Part shown: positions 44,272 through 54,200 of the stretch, in pieces | How the letters are laid out: every line of letters begins with the position of its first letter | How positions within the stretch are numbered: the stretch's first letter is position 1 | Source of the DNA: Orientallactaga sibirica | Lineage: Eukaryota > Chordata > Mammalia > Rodentia > Dipodidae | DNA: 64,000 bases | Assembly (NCBI GenBank): GCA_036365145.1 | Contig: JAEOAD010000026.1 | Location: 124,001 to 188,000, forward strand | Direction: 5' to 3' | Notes under the pieces: model-generated | The model's input: only the letters and a program-made list of their open reading frames with translations | The model's database searches: none | Told to the model about the DNA's origin: nothing | Position numbers and translations under genes: made by a program

Positions 44272-44400
44272 AAAGTGTCAGATCCAAGTTCATGTTAACA
44301 TGATGCTATCAGGCAGTGATGGAGCCGGGCACCGTGATCACAAAGTGTCAGATCCAAGTTCATGTTAACATGATGCTATCAGGCAGTGATGGAGCCGGGC
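44272..44400 (+). repeat. 70-bp tandem duplication that includes a B1 start
   Basis: Two copies with a 70-bp period (from 44272 and 44342), 59 bp identical: AAAGTGTCAGATCCAAGTTC ... CAGTGATGGAGCCGGGC. Confidence 0.93.
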
Positions 44401-44468
44401 GCAGCGACGGACGCCTTTCATCCCAGCACGCGGGAAGCAGAGGCAGGAGGCTGGCCGTGAGTCTGGCT
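44391..44468 (+). mobile_element. B1 fragment
   Basis: GAGCCGGGCGCAGCGACGGACG ... GCTGGCCGTGAGTCTGGC; only the 5' part remains. Confidence 0.65.
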
Positions 44469-44474
44469 TCCCTC

Positions 44475-45108
44475 CACCACATGGTCTGTGCGGCGCTCTG
44501 TAGTCTATCTTCCTTCCAACGTTATATTTTTCTCACACTGCCAACAAAGTCCTGCCTGCAATCTGCCCTGAAGCTCACTCAAAAGAAACTTAGTGAGAGA
44601 GATTGGTTGTGTTTCTTCACCTGAACTGTGGCTGCTGTATAATGATTTTGGGGGTTTTGTTTTGTTTTGTTTTCAGTTATCTGTTGCTGGGTAATAAGCC
44701 ATCTTAGAATCAAAGTATGCCTTGACTTGATCGGAGTCCTGCAGTACCGCCCAGGCTCAGCAGGGGGCGCTCATTCCTGCTCCCTGTAGCATCACAGTTG
44801 ACAGCGGGCACCCACTGTCAGCCAGGCCATCCTTTAGAACTATCCACCAAGATGCCCCAGTCCCTTCTTCCACGGGGCTCCCATGGCCTTCTCGTAATAG
44901 AGCAGCAGGATTCTGACAACTCTCTTAACCTTTTTTCTCCTTGGACCGTCTGTACACTTGTAAATCCCAGTTTTAGCAAGAACCCTGCTGAGTCAGTTTA
45001 GCAAGAGCCCTTCCACCCTGGCCATCTCATCACCCTCCACATCTGATTCGGTCTCATCCTTCCCAAGTAATGTCTTTTCACCTTGACCTGACTTCAGCAA
45101 AAATCCTG
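44475..45108. other. Possible decayed ancient repeat
   Basis: CAGTTATCTGTTGCTGGGTAATAAGCC is like the start of an old mammalian interspersed repeat. The rest is too decayed to assign. Confidence 0.3.
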
Positions 45109-45112
45109 TAAG

Positions 45113-45220
45113 AGTATTGGCATGGTAGTGCAGATCTGTAATCCCTGCACTCTGGAGGTAGAGATAGAAGGATCAGGAGGTCAAGGTCACCCTTAAATTC
45201 AAGGACAGACCCAGTCTCAA
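45113..45220 (+). mobile_element. Old B1-like SINE
   Basis: TTGGCATGGTAGTGCAGATC ... GACAGACCCAGTCTC and an A tail. Confidence 0.65.
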
Positions 45221-45314
45221 AAAAAAAAAAAAGAAAGAAAGAAAGAAAGGAAGAAAGAAAGAAAGAAAGGAAAAGAAAAGAAAAGAAAAGAAAAGAAAAG
45301 AAAAGAAAAGAAAA
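45220..45314 (+). repeat. Purine tract (GAAA)n/(AAAAG)n
   Basis: About 95 bp of A/G repeats grown from a B1 tail. Confidence 0.93.
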
Positions 45315-45480
45315 CCAGGGCGTGGTGGTGCATGCCTTTAATCCTAACATTCCGGAGGCAGAGGTAAGGAGGATCGCCATGAGTTCAAGGCCACCCTGAG
45401 ACTACATAATGAATTCCAGGTCAGCCTGGGCCAGAGTGACCCTACCTCGAAAAACCAAAACAAAGCAAGCAAGAAAGAAA
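45314..45480 (+). mobile_element. B1 SINE
   Basis: ACCAGGGCGTGGTGGTGCATG ... GACCCTACCTCGAAAAACC. Confidence 0.87.
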
Positions 45481-45484
45481 ACAA

Positions 45485-46600
45485 GTTCCCCTAGACCAAT
45501 TCATCGACATTCGAACCCTTACCTCTGATGGCTTCTCTAATAATTTTCCATCATTTTTAGTCCCACTTGTCCAATCTATTCTTTGGAGTTAAGCCCAGAC
45601 TCATTCCTCATAGCAAAGTTCTAGAACAGTGGTTCTTTTACTCAGGATGCCTTCTTCCTACACCCGCTCACACCTTGAATAGTTTCCTTGTTGCCCTTGC
45701 ACATGTGTTGTGGAATATTCTTGAGCAGGTCCACACAAGAGTTATTAGACAAACACAGAAGATACAATCACCATAAAACCCACTTCATAAGTCACACAGC
45801 ATCACTGCTGCCACATTCTCTTGCCCATAACTGGCTTCAAGTCCACCCCAGACGTGGCTGTTTAAAGCAAGACATTGCAAAGAACTGGCAGCCACTCTAC
45901 CCACCACAATGATCTTTCCGATTTTTCAAAAGCTGCCTGTTCTTTTTAGACAACTTCCTGATTTTATCTTGTTGATTCTTTGCCTTTTTCTGTTTTAACA
46001 CTTACATGCTTTTTAAATCCATTGCTTACTCTCTATGGGACTCAGTTGTCCCTGTTGCTTCATGAGTTTTGCCTGTGAACTCATTTTCATGAGAGTCTCA
46101 CTCATGTTGTTTTTGGAGGCAGTTTTGTATGGTGGACAAACCTCTGATCCAAGGAGCAGTCTTTTTCCTGTACACATGTGAGCATGGATGGTTCAACCCC
46201 TGCCTTGCTCTTGGAGCTCTGGTGTTAGGATAAGGTGAGCTCCTCAAATCTGCTTAGCCCAACATTTTATCCTAAAATACTTGCGGCAAACTTTCCCCAA
46301 GGACAATTGCCATCTCCTTTTCAAACAGGCCTAACAGCCTTCTTTCCAGATTTCAATATCGTAACTGAAAAATATAGTCATTAACTGCAAAAGTTGACTG
46401 CTCCACAGGTATCAGAAAACTCTCTCTACTAGGATAAATTTTTCAGGTAATAAGTTAACCAGAGTCTAAGCAGTAACTGAACCCAACCCCATTGTCACTA
46501 CCTTTTAAATGCCCTTATGATTACTTCTTTAGAAATTGCATTAAGAATTAACACAATTAATTTCTCCTTTATGGCTTTTGATTTCACGAGGAAAAGCTTT
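45485..46600. other. Intergenic sequence, nothing recognised
   Basis: About 1.1 kb without a clear repeat or gene. Confidence 0.4.
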
Positions 46601-46604
46601 AATA

Positions 46605-46862
46605 TGGCTGGGGAAATGAACCAGTGGTTAAAAGTACTTGCTACACAAGCCCCATGACTAGTTAGAACCCCATAAACCACGTAAAGCCAGATGTGGTTGC
46701 ACACGTATCTGTGTGACAATGGGAGGCAGAGAGGAGAATCCTCGTGTGCCAGCAAACAAGAGAGAGCCTGTCTCAAACAAGGTAAAAGTGAGGACCAATA
46801 CCCCAAGGTTATCTTCTGACCTCCACAGGTGTGCTGTCACACACACACACACAGACAGACAT
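46605..46862 (+). mobile_element. B4-like SINE
   Basis: TGGCTGGGGAAATGAACCAGTGG head, GCACACGTATCTGTGTGACA body, TTATCTTCTGACCTCCACAGG and a (CA)n end. Confidence 0.62.
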
Positions 46863-47025
46863 CAACCATCTTAATTATGTTCATTATTCTCTTAGCAATA
46901 AGGCAAGTCTTCCTCTATTCTTTTCAGTTTTTTGTTACTGTTCCTATTTAACTTTGTGATTTTATTTCTTTTAAAACTAATTGCCATGGGTTTCCTTTTT
47001 TCATTCATTTCCTTTTTCTTTTGTT

Positions 47026-47243
47026 AAAATATTTTATTTTTATTCATTTATTTGAGAGAGAGAAAGAGGCAGAGAGAAAGAGAGAGAGGAATGGGCACAC
47101 CAGGGCCTTCAGATACCATACACGAACTCCAGATGCATGCACCACCTTGTGCATCTGGGTAACGTTGGGTCTTGGGGAACTGAACCTGGGTCCTTTGGCT
47201 TTGCAGGCAAGTGCTTTAACTGCTAAGCCATATCTCCAGCCCC
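47026..47243 (-). mobile_element. tRNA-SINE A
   Basis: GAATGGGCACACCAGGGCC ... CTAAGCCATATCTCCAGCCCC. Confidence 0.84.
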
Positions 47244-47254
47244 CTTATTCTTCA

Positions 47255-47325
47255 TTTTGAAGTAGAGTCTCACTCTATCCCAGGCTGGCCTTGAGCTCAT
47301 GATAAACCTCAGCCTCTTGTCCCTA
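47255..47325 (-). mobile_element. Old B1 fragment
   Basis: GAAGTAGAGTCTCACTCTATCCC ... GAGCTCATGATAAACCTCAGCC. Confidence 0.6.
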
Positions 47326-47329
47326 AAGG

Positions 47330-47878
47330 GTGGTTTCAGTCTCCAAGTCCCAAAGGAGTTGTTCCAGGTCAGAAAGCTTTAACCTTAAAGGGCCAGACGG
47401 CAAAGACAACAGGCTTTTGGGCTCATAAGGTCATGTCATGATCATGAATATGAAACACTGTCAGATTGATTCGGCCTCTAAGCAATGCTTTCCCAAACCC
47501 TGGTCCAGACCTTTTCCACTTCTGCTAGTTCTTTGGAGGAAAACCTAGTTGATCCTCTGTGAATCAGCCTTTCATTAATGAACCTTGCACTGCTTCACGT
47601 CTGTGGGTTGGGCAGAGAGATGAAGGAGACCTTCCCGGCAGAAACAGCTCAGTTTTGCCATCTGTGAATTGGAGCAGAGAGAGTTTGTGTGTTTCACTTC
47701 CAGATGTCAATGGGAGCTTGATGAGAAAAAAAAAATGCCTTCATTCTCAGGTTCCAAATGAAGAAACTCATTTGTGTGTCAGTTGATGTTTTTGTTTGTT
47801 TGTTTGTTTGTTTGTTTGTTACTACAGTGATATATCTGAGTTAAGCTACTTTACAAAAAAGGAAGGATCTATTTTAAC
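47330..47878. other. Intergenic sequence, nothing recognised
   Basis: Only a short (GTTT)n run at about 47790-47820. Confidence 0.45.
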
Positions 47879-47879
47879 A

Positions 47880-48097
47880 AATATTTTTTATTTATTTCTT
47901 TGGAGAGAGGGAGGGAAGGAGGGAGGAAAGAAGGCAGGGAGAGAGAGGCATGCCAGGGCTTCTTGCCTCTGCAAATTAACTGCAGGTGCATGTGCCACTT
48001 TGTGCATCTAGCTTTATGTGGGTATGGAGGAATGGAACCTAGGCTGGCAGGCTTTGCAAGCAAGCACCTTTAACTACTGAGCCATCTCCCCAGTCCC
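47880..48097 (-). mobile_element. tRNA-SINE A
   Basis: (GGGA)n-like run, TTTGTGCATCTAGCTTTATGTGG ... CTGAGCCATCTCCCCAGTCCC. Confidence 0.8.
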
Positions 48098-48099
48098 AT

Positions 48100-49865
48100 A
48101 AAACAGAGCTATTGAACTGAAATTTGCAAGGCTGGAAATCCAAACAGCCGAGCACGAGCTCTGGAGAAGCTCTCCCTCGGCTGAGCACATCGTGGAGGGA
48201 GGACCATGTAACTCCGTATCTGTGTGGCATCTCTTTGTCTCCTTATGATGCCACCAGCACTTGATCACGGGGTGCCTGCATAGTGACTAATCACTTGTCA
48301 ATGGGCCCACCTCGAAAACCATAGTTGGATTAAATTTCTACCCTGGATGCCACTAAGACGTTGGGGGTGAAGCCCCTGCGCAAGGTCTGGGGGACAACTC
48401 TATTGAAACTATAGTCGTATCTATCAATTCAAATAACTTACCAAGTTCCAGCAGCCACTCTTACTGCAAATATTATCTTTCTATTCTTAAGTGCCAAGTG
48501 CAGTGTGTGACTTCTACCCAGGAGCTCTGCACGTGTCCCACTCCCTGCTCACAGCACACTGTTCTGTGTTCAGGACTGGGCATCACACGTCTCCGCCACA
48601 CATCCCACCCCACTGCTGTTGTCCCATCAGCCATGCAAGGAGCCAACACTCAGCAGATCCAGCAGCCAAGACTGGCCACTGCATCGCCAACTTGCAGAGC
48701 TGGGACACAGACCACACCGAAGGCAGGTGGTACAGATGCTGGCACACAGAGCTGTCCCAATGCCTGGCGTCACCCTGGGTACCTTCCACATTGGCGAAGA
48801 CAAGCCAGGTTACTTGTGGACCCCACCAACCAACTGGCACAGTCCCCGTGTGCACAAAGGGACAGGTGTCATGACATCTGCAGGGCTCTGTAGAGACGGA
48901 ACTTCCCTCTCTTTCCACCTGCTTCCTGCTCAGCCACCGCCATCCAGAGTGCCTCTGATCAGTCAGGTGGAACAATCAGAACATTTTCTCAAAGGTCTCC
49001 ACACACACACACACACACACTCAAAATCACTTTATGAAACAATTCAAGCTTAGCAGTCCTGGCACCCCCACCAACCCCAGTTCCCTGGGCTGGACACAAA
49101 GGAGATGATGGCCAGCCTTGGAAAAGTACAGACTCTGGTGATTGCCACCTGCATGCGTTCCATTCAGCTGACTTCTCCCAGTGAGGGGTTGTGAGCTCAT
49201 CAGCGCCCTTTCTCTGTGTGGGGCTGATAAAGCAGCAATCAGGGCTTCCAGCAGCTGGCTGCTCTTCCCTCCCTCCCCAATGGGGGACACTCTTCTGAAT
49301 CAGACCCCCGCCTCAGTGTGGACTCTCAGAGGGATGGAGAAAAGGCTGCGGGCTCTGATCATATAGTCTAGACTTGGTCTGGGGACATGAGCAGAAGACA
49401 GGAAGATTCTTCCAACTGCTTCCTCCCGTTTCTCGGAGGTCTGAGCTGGGAATTGGGAGAGAACTATGGAAGCTGGTGCTGCCACCATCAGAGATGATGC
49501 CAGCAGAGTCACAGTGGGGAAAACAAACTCGTGTCTGTGTGTTGCCATGAAATCATGTGGCCAATGGCCAGGTCCTGCTTTATTGGCCCTTCTGCCCTTG
49601 CCTAGCACCCAAGAGTGGTAACCGGGAAGGTGGTGAGGGGTGTGCACGCCCCATCTTCTGTGTCCTCCTCTCCATCTGCTTACAACTCTTCAAGAAATCA
49701 CACTTCACTCCTGCCTCCCCTCAGCCCAGCATCTCTTACATGACCCTTAAGTTATGACACATGGGTCTGGACACAGAATTCCATGCATCTTCTCGTAAAC
49801 TTCTACTTTTCTGGAAGTGAGAGCAGTCAGTCGGTGGAATGACTAAACATATTCATTTAAAAGGA
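48100..49865. other. Intergenic sequence with short (CA)n
   Basis: About 1.8 kb of largely unique DNA. A (CA)n lies at 49000-49020. Overlapping open frames at 48491-49053 on both strands look like GC-rich chance frames with no recognisable protein. Confidence 0.4.
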
Positions 49866-49871
49866 AATGAG

Positions 49872-50055
49872 AACTGGAGATGGTGCTGCAGTTAAAGGTG
49901 CTTGCTTGTGAAGTCTGATGGCCTGGGGTTCAGTTCCCCAGGGCCCACAAAGAGCCACATGCACAAAAGTGGCACATATATCTAGAGTTCATTTGCAGTG
50001 GCAGGAGTCCCTGGCGTGCCCATTTTCTCTCTTTCTCAATAAAATATTTTATTGT
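49872..50055 (+). mobile_element. tRNA-SINE A (diverged)
   Basis: AACTGGAGATGGTGCTGCAG ... GCCCATTTTCTCTCTTTCTC. It lies just beyond the CARMIL1 3' UTR. Confidence 0.75.
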
Positions 50056-50240
50056 ATGAATAAAATAACTAATAATATAAATAACATATTGAAAATAAAA
50101 GGAAATAATTTCTAAATCATGCAATTACCTGTGCCTGGGATTATTTTAGACTTCAGAGATAAACCTGATAAACCCACCAGCACAAGCCAATCCTAACTAG
50201 AAGTAACTGAAGAAGGTCCACACTGCATTTGTAAAATCAT

Positions 50241-50246
50241 TTTATT
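50241..50246 (-). promoter_or_regulatory. CARMIL1 poly(A) signal AATAAA (distal)
   Basis: CCAATAAAATG on the gene strand, at the far edge of the repeat-free 3' UTR. Confidence 0.65.
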
Positions 50247-50652
50247 GGTATAAATATACATACGAATAAAATACCTTCATCCTGTGATGTAAGTGGATAT
50301 TTGTGAGATGTCTTATAAAGAGTAATATTTTGATTTTTTTAAAACAGGTGTCAAAGTATTCTCTCTTAAAATCACACGTTAAAATCCAATATGCAGACAG
50401 AAATTAATTAAAGGCCTTAAAACATGAATATGCATAAAACCTCATTCCAGTCAACTATATACATGAACTCAGGCACATGTACGAACAGCCAACAGGCCTC
50501 TCTCTGTCCTTGGCTGTGCTTGTTAACAGTGTGTACAGGTCACGGACCAAGTTTTAAATGTACAATTCCACATCAGGAAGGAAGGAAGCTCCCCATGGGA
50601 GAATGTAAAATCCCATCCCCCAAGATCTAAGATATATAATTTATACAAATTA

Positions 50653-50658
50653 TTTATT
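50653..50658 (-). promoter_or_regulatory. CARMIL1 poly(A) signal AATAAA (possible proximal)
   Basis: AATAAATAATT on the gene strand, about 490 bases after the stop. It could give a shorter 3' UTR. Usage is unknown. Confidence 0.4.
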
Positions 50659-51150
50659 AGTGTGCTCTGTTAATATAATTACAATGTGCAATTGCATACA
50701 TCAAGAATAAATTGCTATATCGAGTCATTTGCCCCTCGGGGACAAACACACTCCAAACAGTCCCCCACGGCTTCAGGGCAGAGCGACTTGGGGGAGTGTG
50801 GGTCCAGTTCACTCCACCCCCGAAACCTCATCGTGCAGGGCAAGGTGGAGCTGCCTCACAGAAATTCCAGTAGGGCCCGTGGATCCCTGCTGGCTCTCAT
50901 TGAAAGAAGGCATGTGAAGGGATGCTTAAGAGATCAAAGGCAGGTTAGGAGGAAAACAAACCAAAAAAAAAGAAATGTGCTTTGATAACCGGGAAGGGAA
51001 TTTGTTTATATTAAAAGAATAAAAATGAAAGAAGGAAGGAAGGAGAGAAGAAGTGAAAGCACCAAGAGAAGGGAGGGAGACATGTGGCCCTGTCTCCTCT
51101 GATGGCTGCAGAGAGAGCACCATGCGGGAAGCCTGGGGCACCGGGGACAG

Positions 51151-51287
51151 TCACACAAAAATAAACTCTTTTTCTGCCTCTTCTCCGGAGTCACTAGATT
51201 TGCTTCCTTGGCGGCCGTCTTTACTGGAGGACCGATGCTTGTGTTCTGGAATCTCCTGGGCTTGCTGGCCCCAGCTTCTCCTGGAAA
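51151..51287 (-). CDS. CARMIL1: CARMIL1 terminal coding exon with stop
   Basis: Completes the Val codon, then SRRSWGQQAQEIPEHKHRSS ... EEAEKEFIFV and TGA: 44 full codons plus stop. The acceptor is GATTCCAG|TTTCCAGG; a second AG lies 7 bp downstream (TTTCCAG|GAG), but only the first keeps the frame. The C-terminal EFIFV is hydrophobic and resembles a class II PDZ ligand, which is inference. Confidence 0.92.
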
Positions 51288-54200
51288 CTGGAATCAGAAG
51301 TTAAGGCAATACAACAGTTTATTGACAAGCAGCACCAAGAGGCCTGGCCAACAGTGGGGTGTTGGGGGGGGCATAACCCTGAGAAGTAGGGGTGGGGAAC
51401 AGTCAGGATGGACTTTCTCACAAACAAACAAACTAGCTACTGTGCTCACAGACGCAAGACGGCCATTGTAAACAACAAAACCACAAGCACGTGGACGAAC
51501 CCAAGCGGGCACAAGAACGAACGATGCCAGCCTATGAGCGGGCGAACCCCTCTCATAGATACGGCTGCACGGAACCTGAAGGAAGGGTGGCAGACAAGCA
51601 GAGGAAGAAGCCGGGAAAGGGGGGGGTCCCCGAGGCTGCCCTGAGCCAGGTGACTTCCTCATCCCAGCTGCCCCTCACACAGCAAAGAGAACGGGCAGGA
51701 CTGAGCAACGCGAAGGTGCTGGCTGGTGCTTTACTTGGTACCTCCGGCAGATGGCTGATGTTGGTGACCCTCACGCTGGGAGGAGGGCATCGGGGAGACC
51801 CTTCTGCACCTCAGGTGACCTCACGAAGGAAATGGGTTCTTTTCACGCTCCATGGCAGGGACAGAGCAAGTCTGTAAGACGCCTGAGATACTGCCTGGGG
51901 TACATGCAGCCCCCCTCCCCCTGGGGGGGAAGAGCTCTGGTCAGTCCTCAGAGTCTGTTCTGACAACAGCTCCATGTGGACAGCGGCGGAGGCATTATCA
52001 CACAGCCAGGGCACAGCTTTGCTGGAACTGGTTGTCTACTGGCTCACCCCACTGTTCCTCTGCTATGGCTTTCACCTGCATCGACTCATTTTTAACCAGG
52101 TGTGAATGCAGGAGATAATGACAAGGACTGGATGACATGACCTTAATGCAGGATGCTATCCCATCCTGTCCAGCAGGTCCTGGAAAACTTGGCCCTAGGA
52201 TGTAAGCTCTACCTTCCTCCTGAAGGTTCCACGCTCTGTCTATCAAGATCCTTGATTCAATGCTGCCATGCCTGGGGGAAGGCTGACCACCGGTGTGGCC
52301 ATCAGGGACTATTAAATATTCCTCACAAATCTACTGCTAAAAATAGCACCTTTTGGAAAGTAGCTTACAAAGTACAGCTACCCCATCACTGAGAAATGCA
52401 AGAATCCAACCAGGAACACAGAATTCAGTCCTAGAAAAGCCATGGGCATCGTGGGATACTTTGTCGCTTTAATATTCACATGTTTTAAAAAAATTCATCC
52501 TGCTAGGAGTTGACTATTTAAATGTTTGCTTCATGGAAGAGTTTCAGAATGTGGGAGGATTAATTAAACTCCACATCAAGATATAAATAGCAAAGTTCTC
52601 TTACCAATTTGATTGCCAAAGGCCAGATTCTGATTTTTTAAATGATAAACATTTTGATTTTCAGTTAACAACATTAAATTGAAATTACAATTGCATGAGA
52701 GGAAAAAAATTTCAAATCTCATCAAAAAAGCAAATTTCTCTTTTAGCTTCTTTTTAACTCAATAGCCGTGTCAAGTTCTCAGTGTTTGTTCTTTAAGCTT
52801 TAAAACACTTTAAAAAGTGTATGTTTGTACTGGGGAAAAATGTACTTGTGTGGTTGGTCCTTTGGAAGTTGTTTATAAGCTAGATTTGCAGAAAGACAAT
52901 CAGTGAATATCTATGAGTATTTCCCCTGTACCACAAAAATAATTTGATGCACGTTTGCAAAGAGCCCTTTAAGCTTTTAAACCCACGTGCTAAAAACAAG
53001 GGGAAGGTTTACAATATCTTCAGATATGTGGCAAAAAAAAAAAAAATTCTGGGCTGGAGAGATGGCTTAGCGGTTAAAAAAGCCCTAAGGAAGGTTCAAG
53101 GCTCGATTCTCCAGGACCCACGTAAACCAGATGCACAAGGGGGTGCATGCATCTAGAGTGTTTGTGGCTGGAGGCCCTGGCGCACCCATTCTCCCTCTTT
53201 CTCTCTCTCTACCTGGCTATTTCTGTATCTCTCTCTTTCAAATAAATAAATAAAAAATAAAATATTAAAAAAATTCTTACCTCAAAATAGAGCATGACTT
53301 GTGTGATATCTGCTAGAATTTCTGCATTCTATTTTTAACCCAAATCAGTTGTTCCTCTGTGCAATGAAGGTTCAAGGGAAGAAGTAATATGGTGATACAT
53401 TTCTTATTTGTCTTTGGAGAATATTTATTTATTCAAATCCCTAAATTAAAATAATAAACTTTTCATCCTTCCCAGTACTTTAGTTTGCTGAGAGCTTGGT
53501 CTAATACACGTTATTATATAAAAGTGCGTATTAGGGCTGGAGAGATGGCTCAGTGGTTAAAGGCACTTGGATCGCAAAAGCCTAATGGCCTGGGTTTGAT
53601 TGCCTAGTACCCATGTAAAGTCAGATAACAGAGTGGCACATGCTTCTGGAGTTTGTTTATATTAACAAGAGGCCCTGGCATGCCCATTCTCTCTCTCTTT
53701 CTCTCTACTTGCAAATAAATAAAAACTTTTCTAAAAACGGAACAATTCATGTAATCAAATATTTTTAGCCAGATAAAAACTGAGGGATGGAGGGATGACT
53801 AAGCACTTAAGGTGCTTGTCTGAGAAGCCTAAGGACCCACATTCGACTTGCCAGATCCCTCGTAAACCAGACGCACAAGGTGATGCATGCACAAGGTCGC
53901 ACATGCATACAATGTGGCACACGCGTCTGGAGTTTGATTACAGTGGCTGGAGGCCCTGGTGTGCCACTTTCTCTCATAAAAAAAAAAAAAAAAAATGGCC
54001 GGGCGTGGTGGTGCACACCTTTAATCCCAGCACTTGGGAAGCAGAAGTAGGAGGATTGCTGTGAGTTCGAGGAGGCCAGCCTGAGACTACAGCGTGAATT
54101 CCAAATCAGCCTGGACTAGAGTGAAACCCTCCCTCAAAAAACTGAAAAAAAAAAAAAATTGCTGGGCGTGGTAGTGCATGCCTTTAATCCCAGCACTCGG

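Larger units (their letters stand above)
50225..51150 (-). other. CARMIL1: CARMIL1 3' UTR
   Basis: About 0.93 kb of SINE-free, AT-rich sequence from the TGA to just past AATAAA at 50241-50246. Its lack of repeats in so repeat-dense a window supports a transcribed 3' UTR. Its end is inferred. Confidence 0.7.

Noticed and set aside
48491..49053. Overlapping 127-144-residue open frames suggesting a gene
   Set aside because: Frames on both strands, no splice or poly(A) logic and no recognisable domain.
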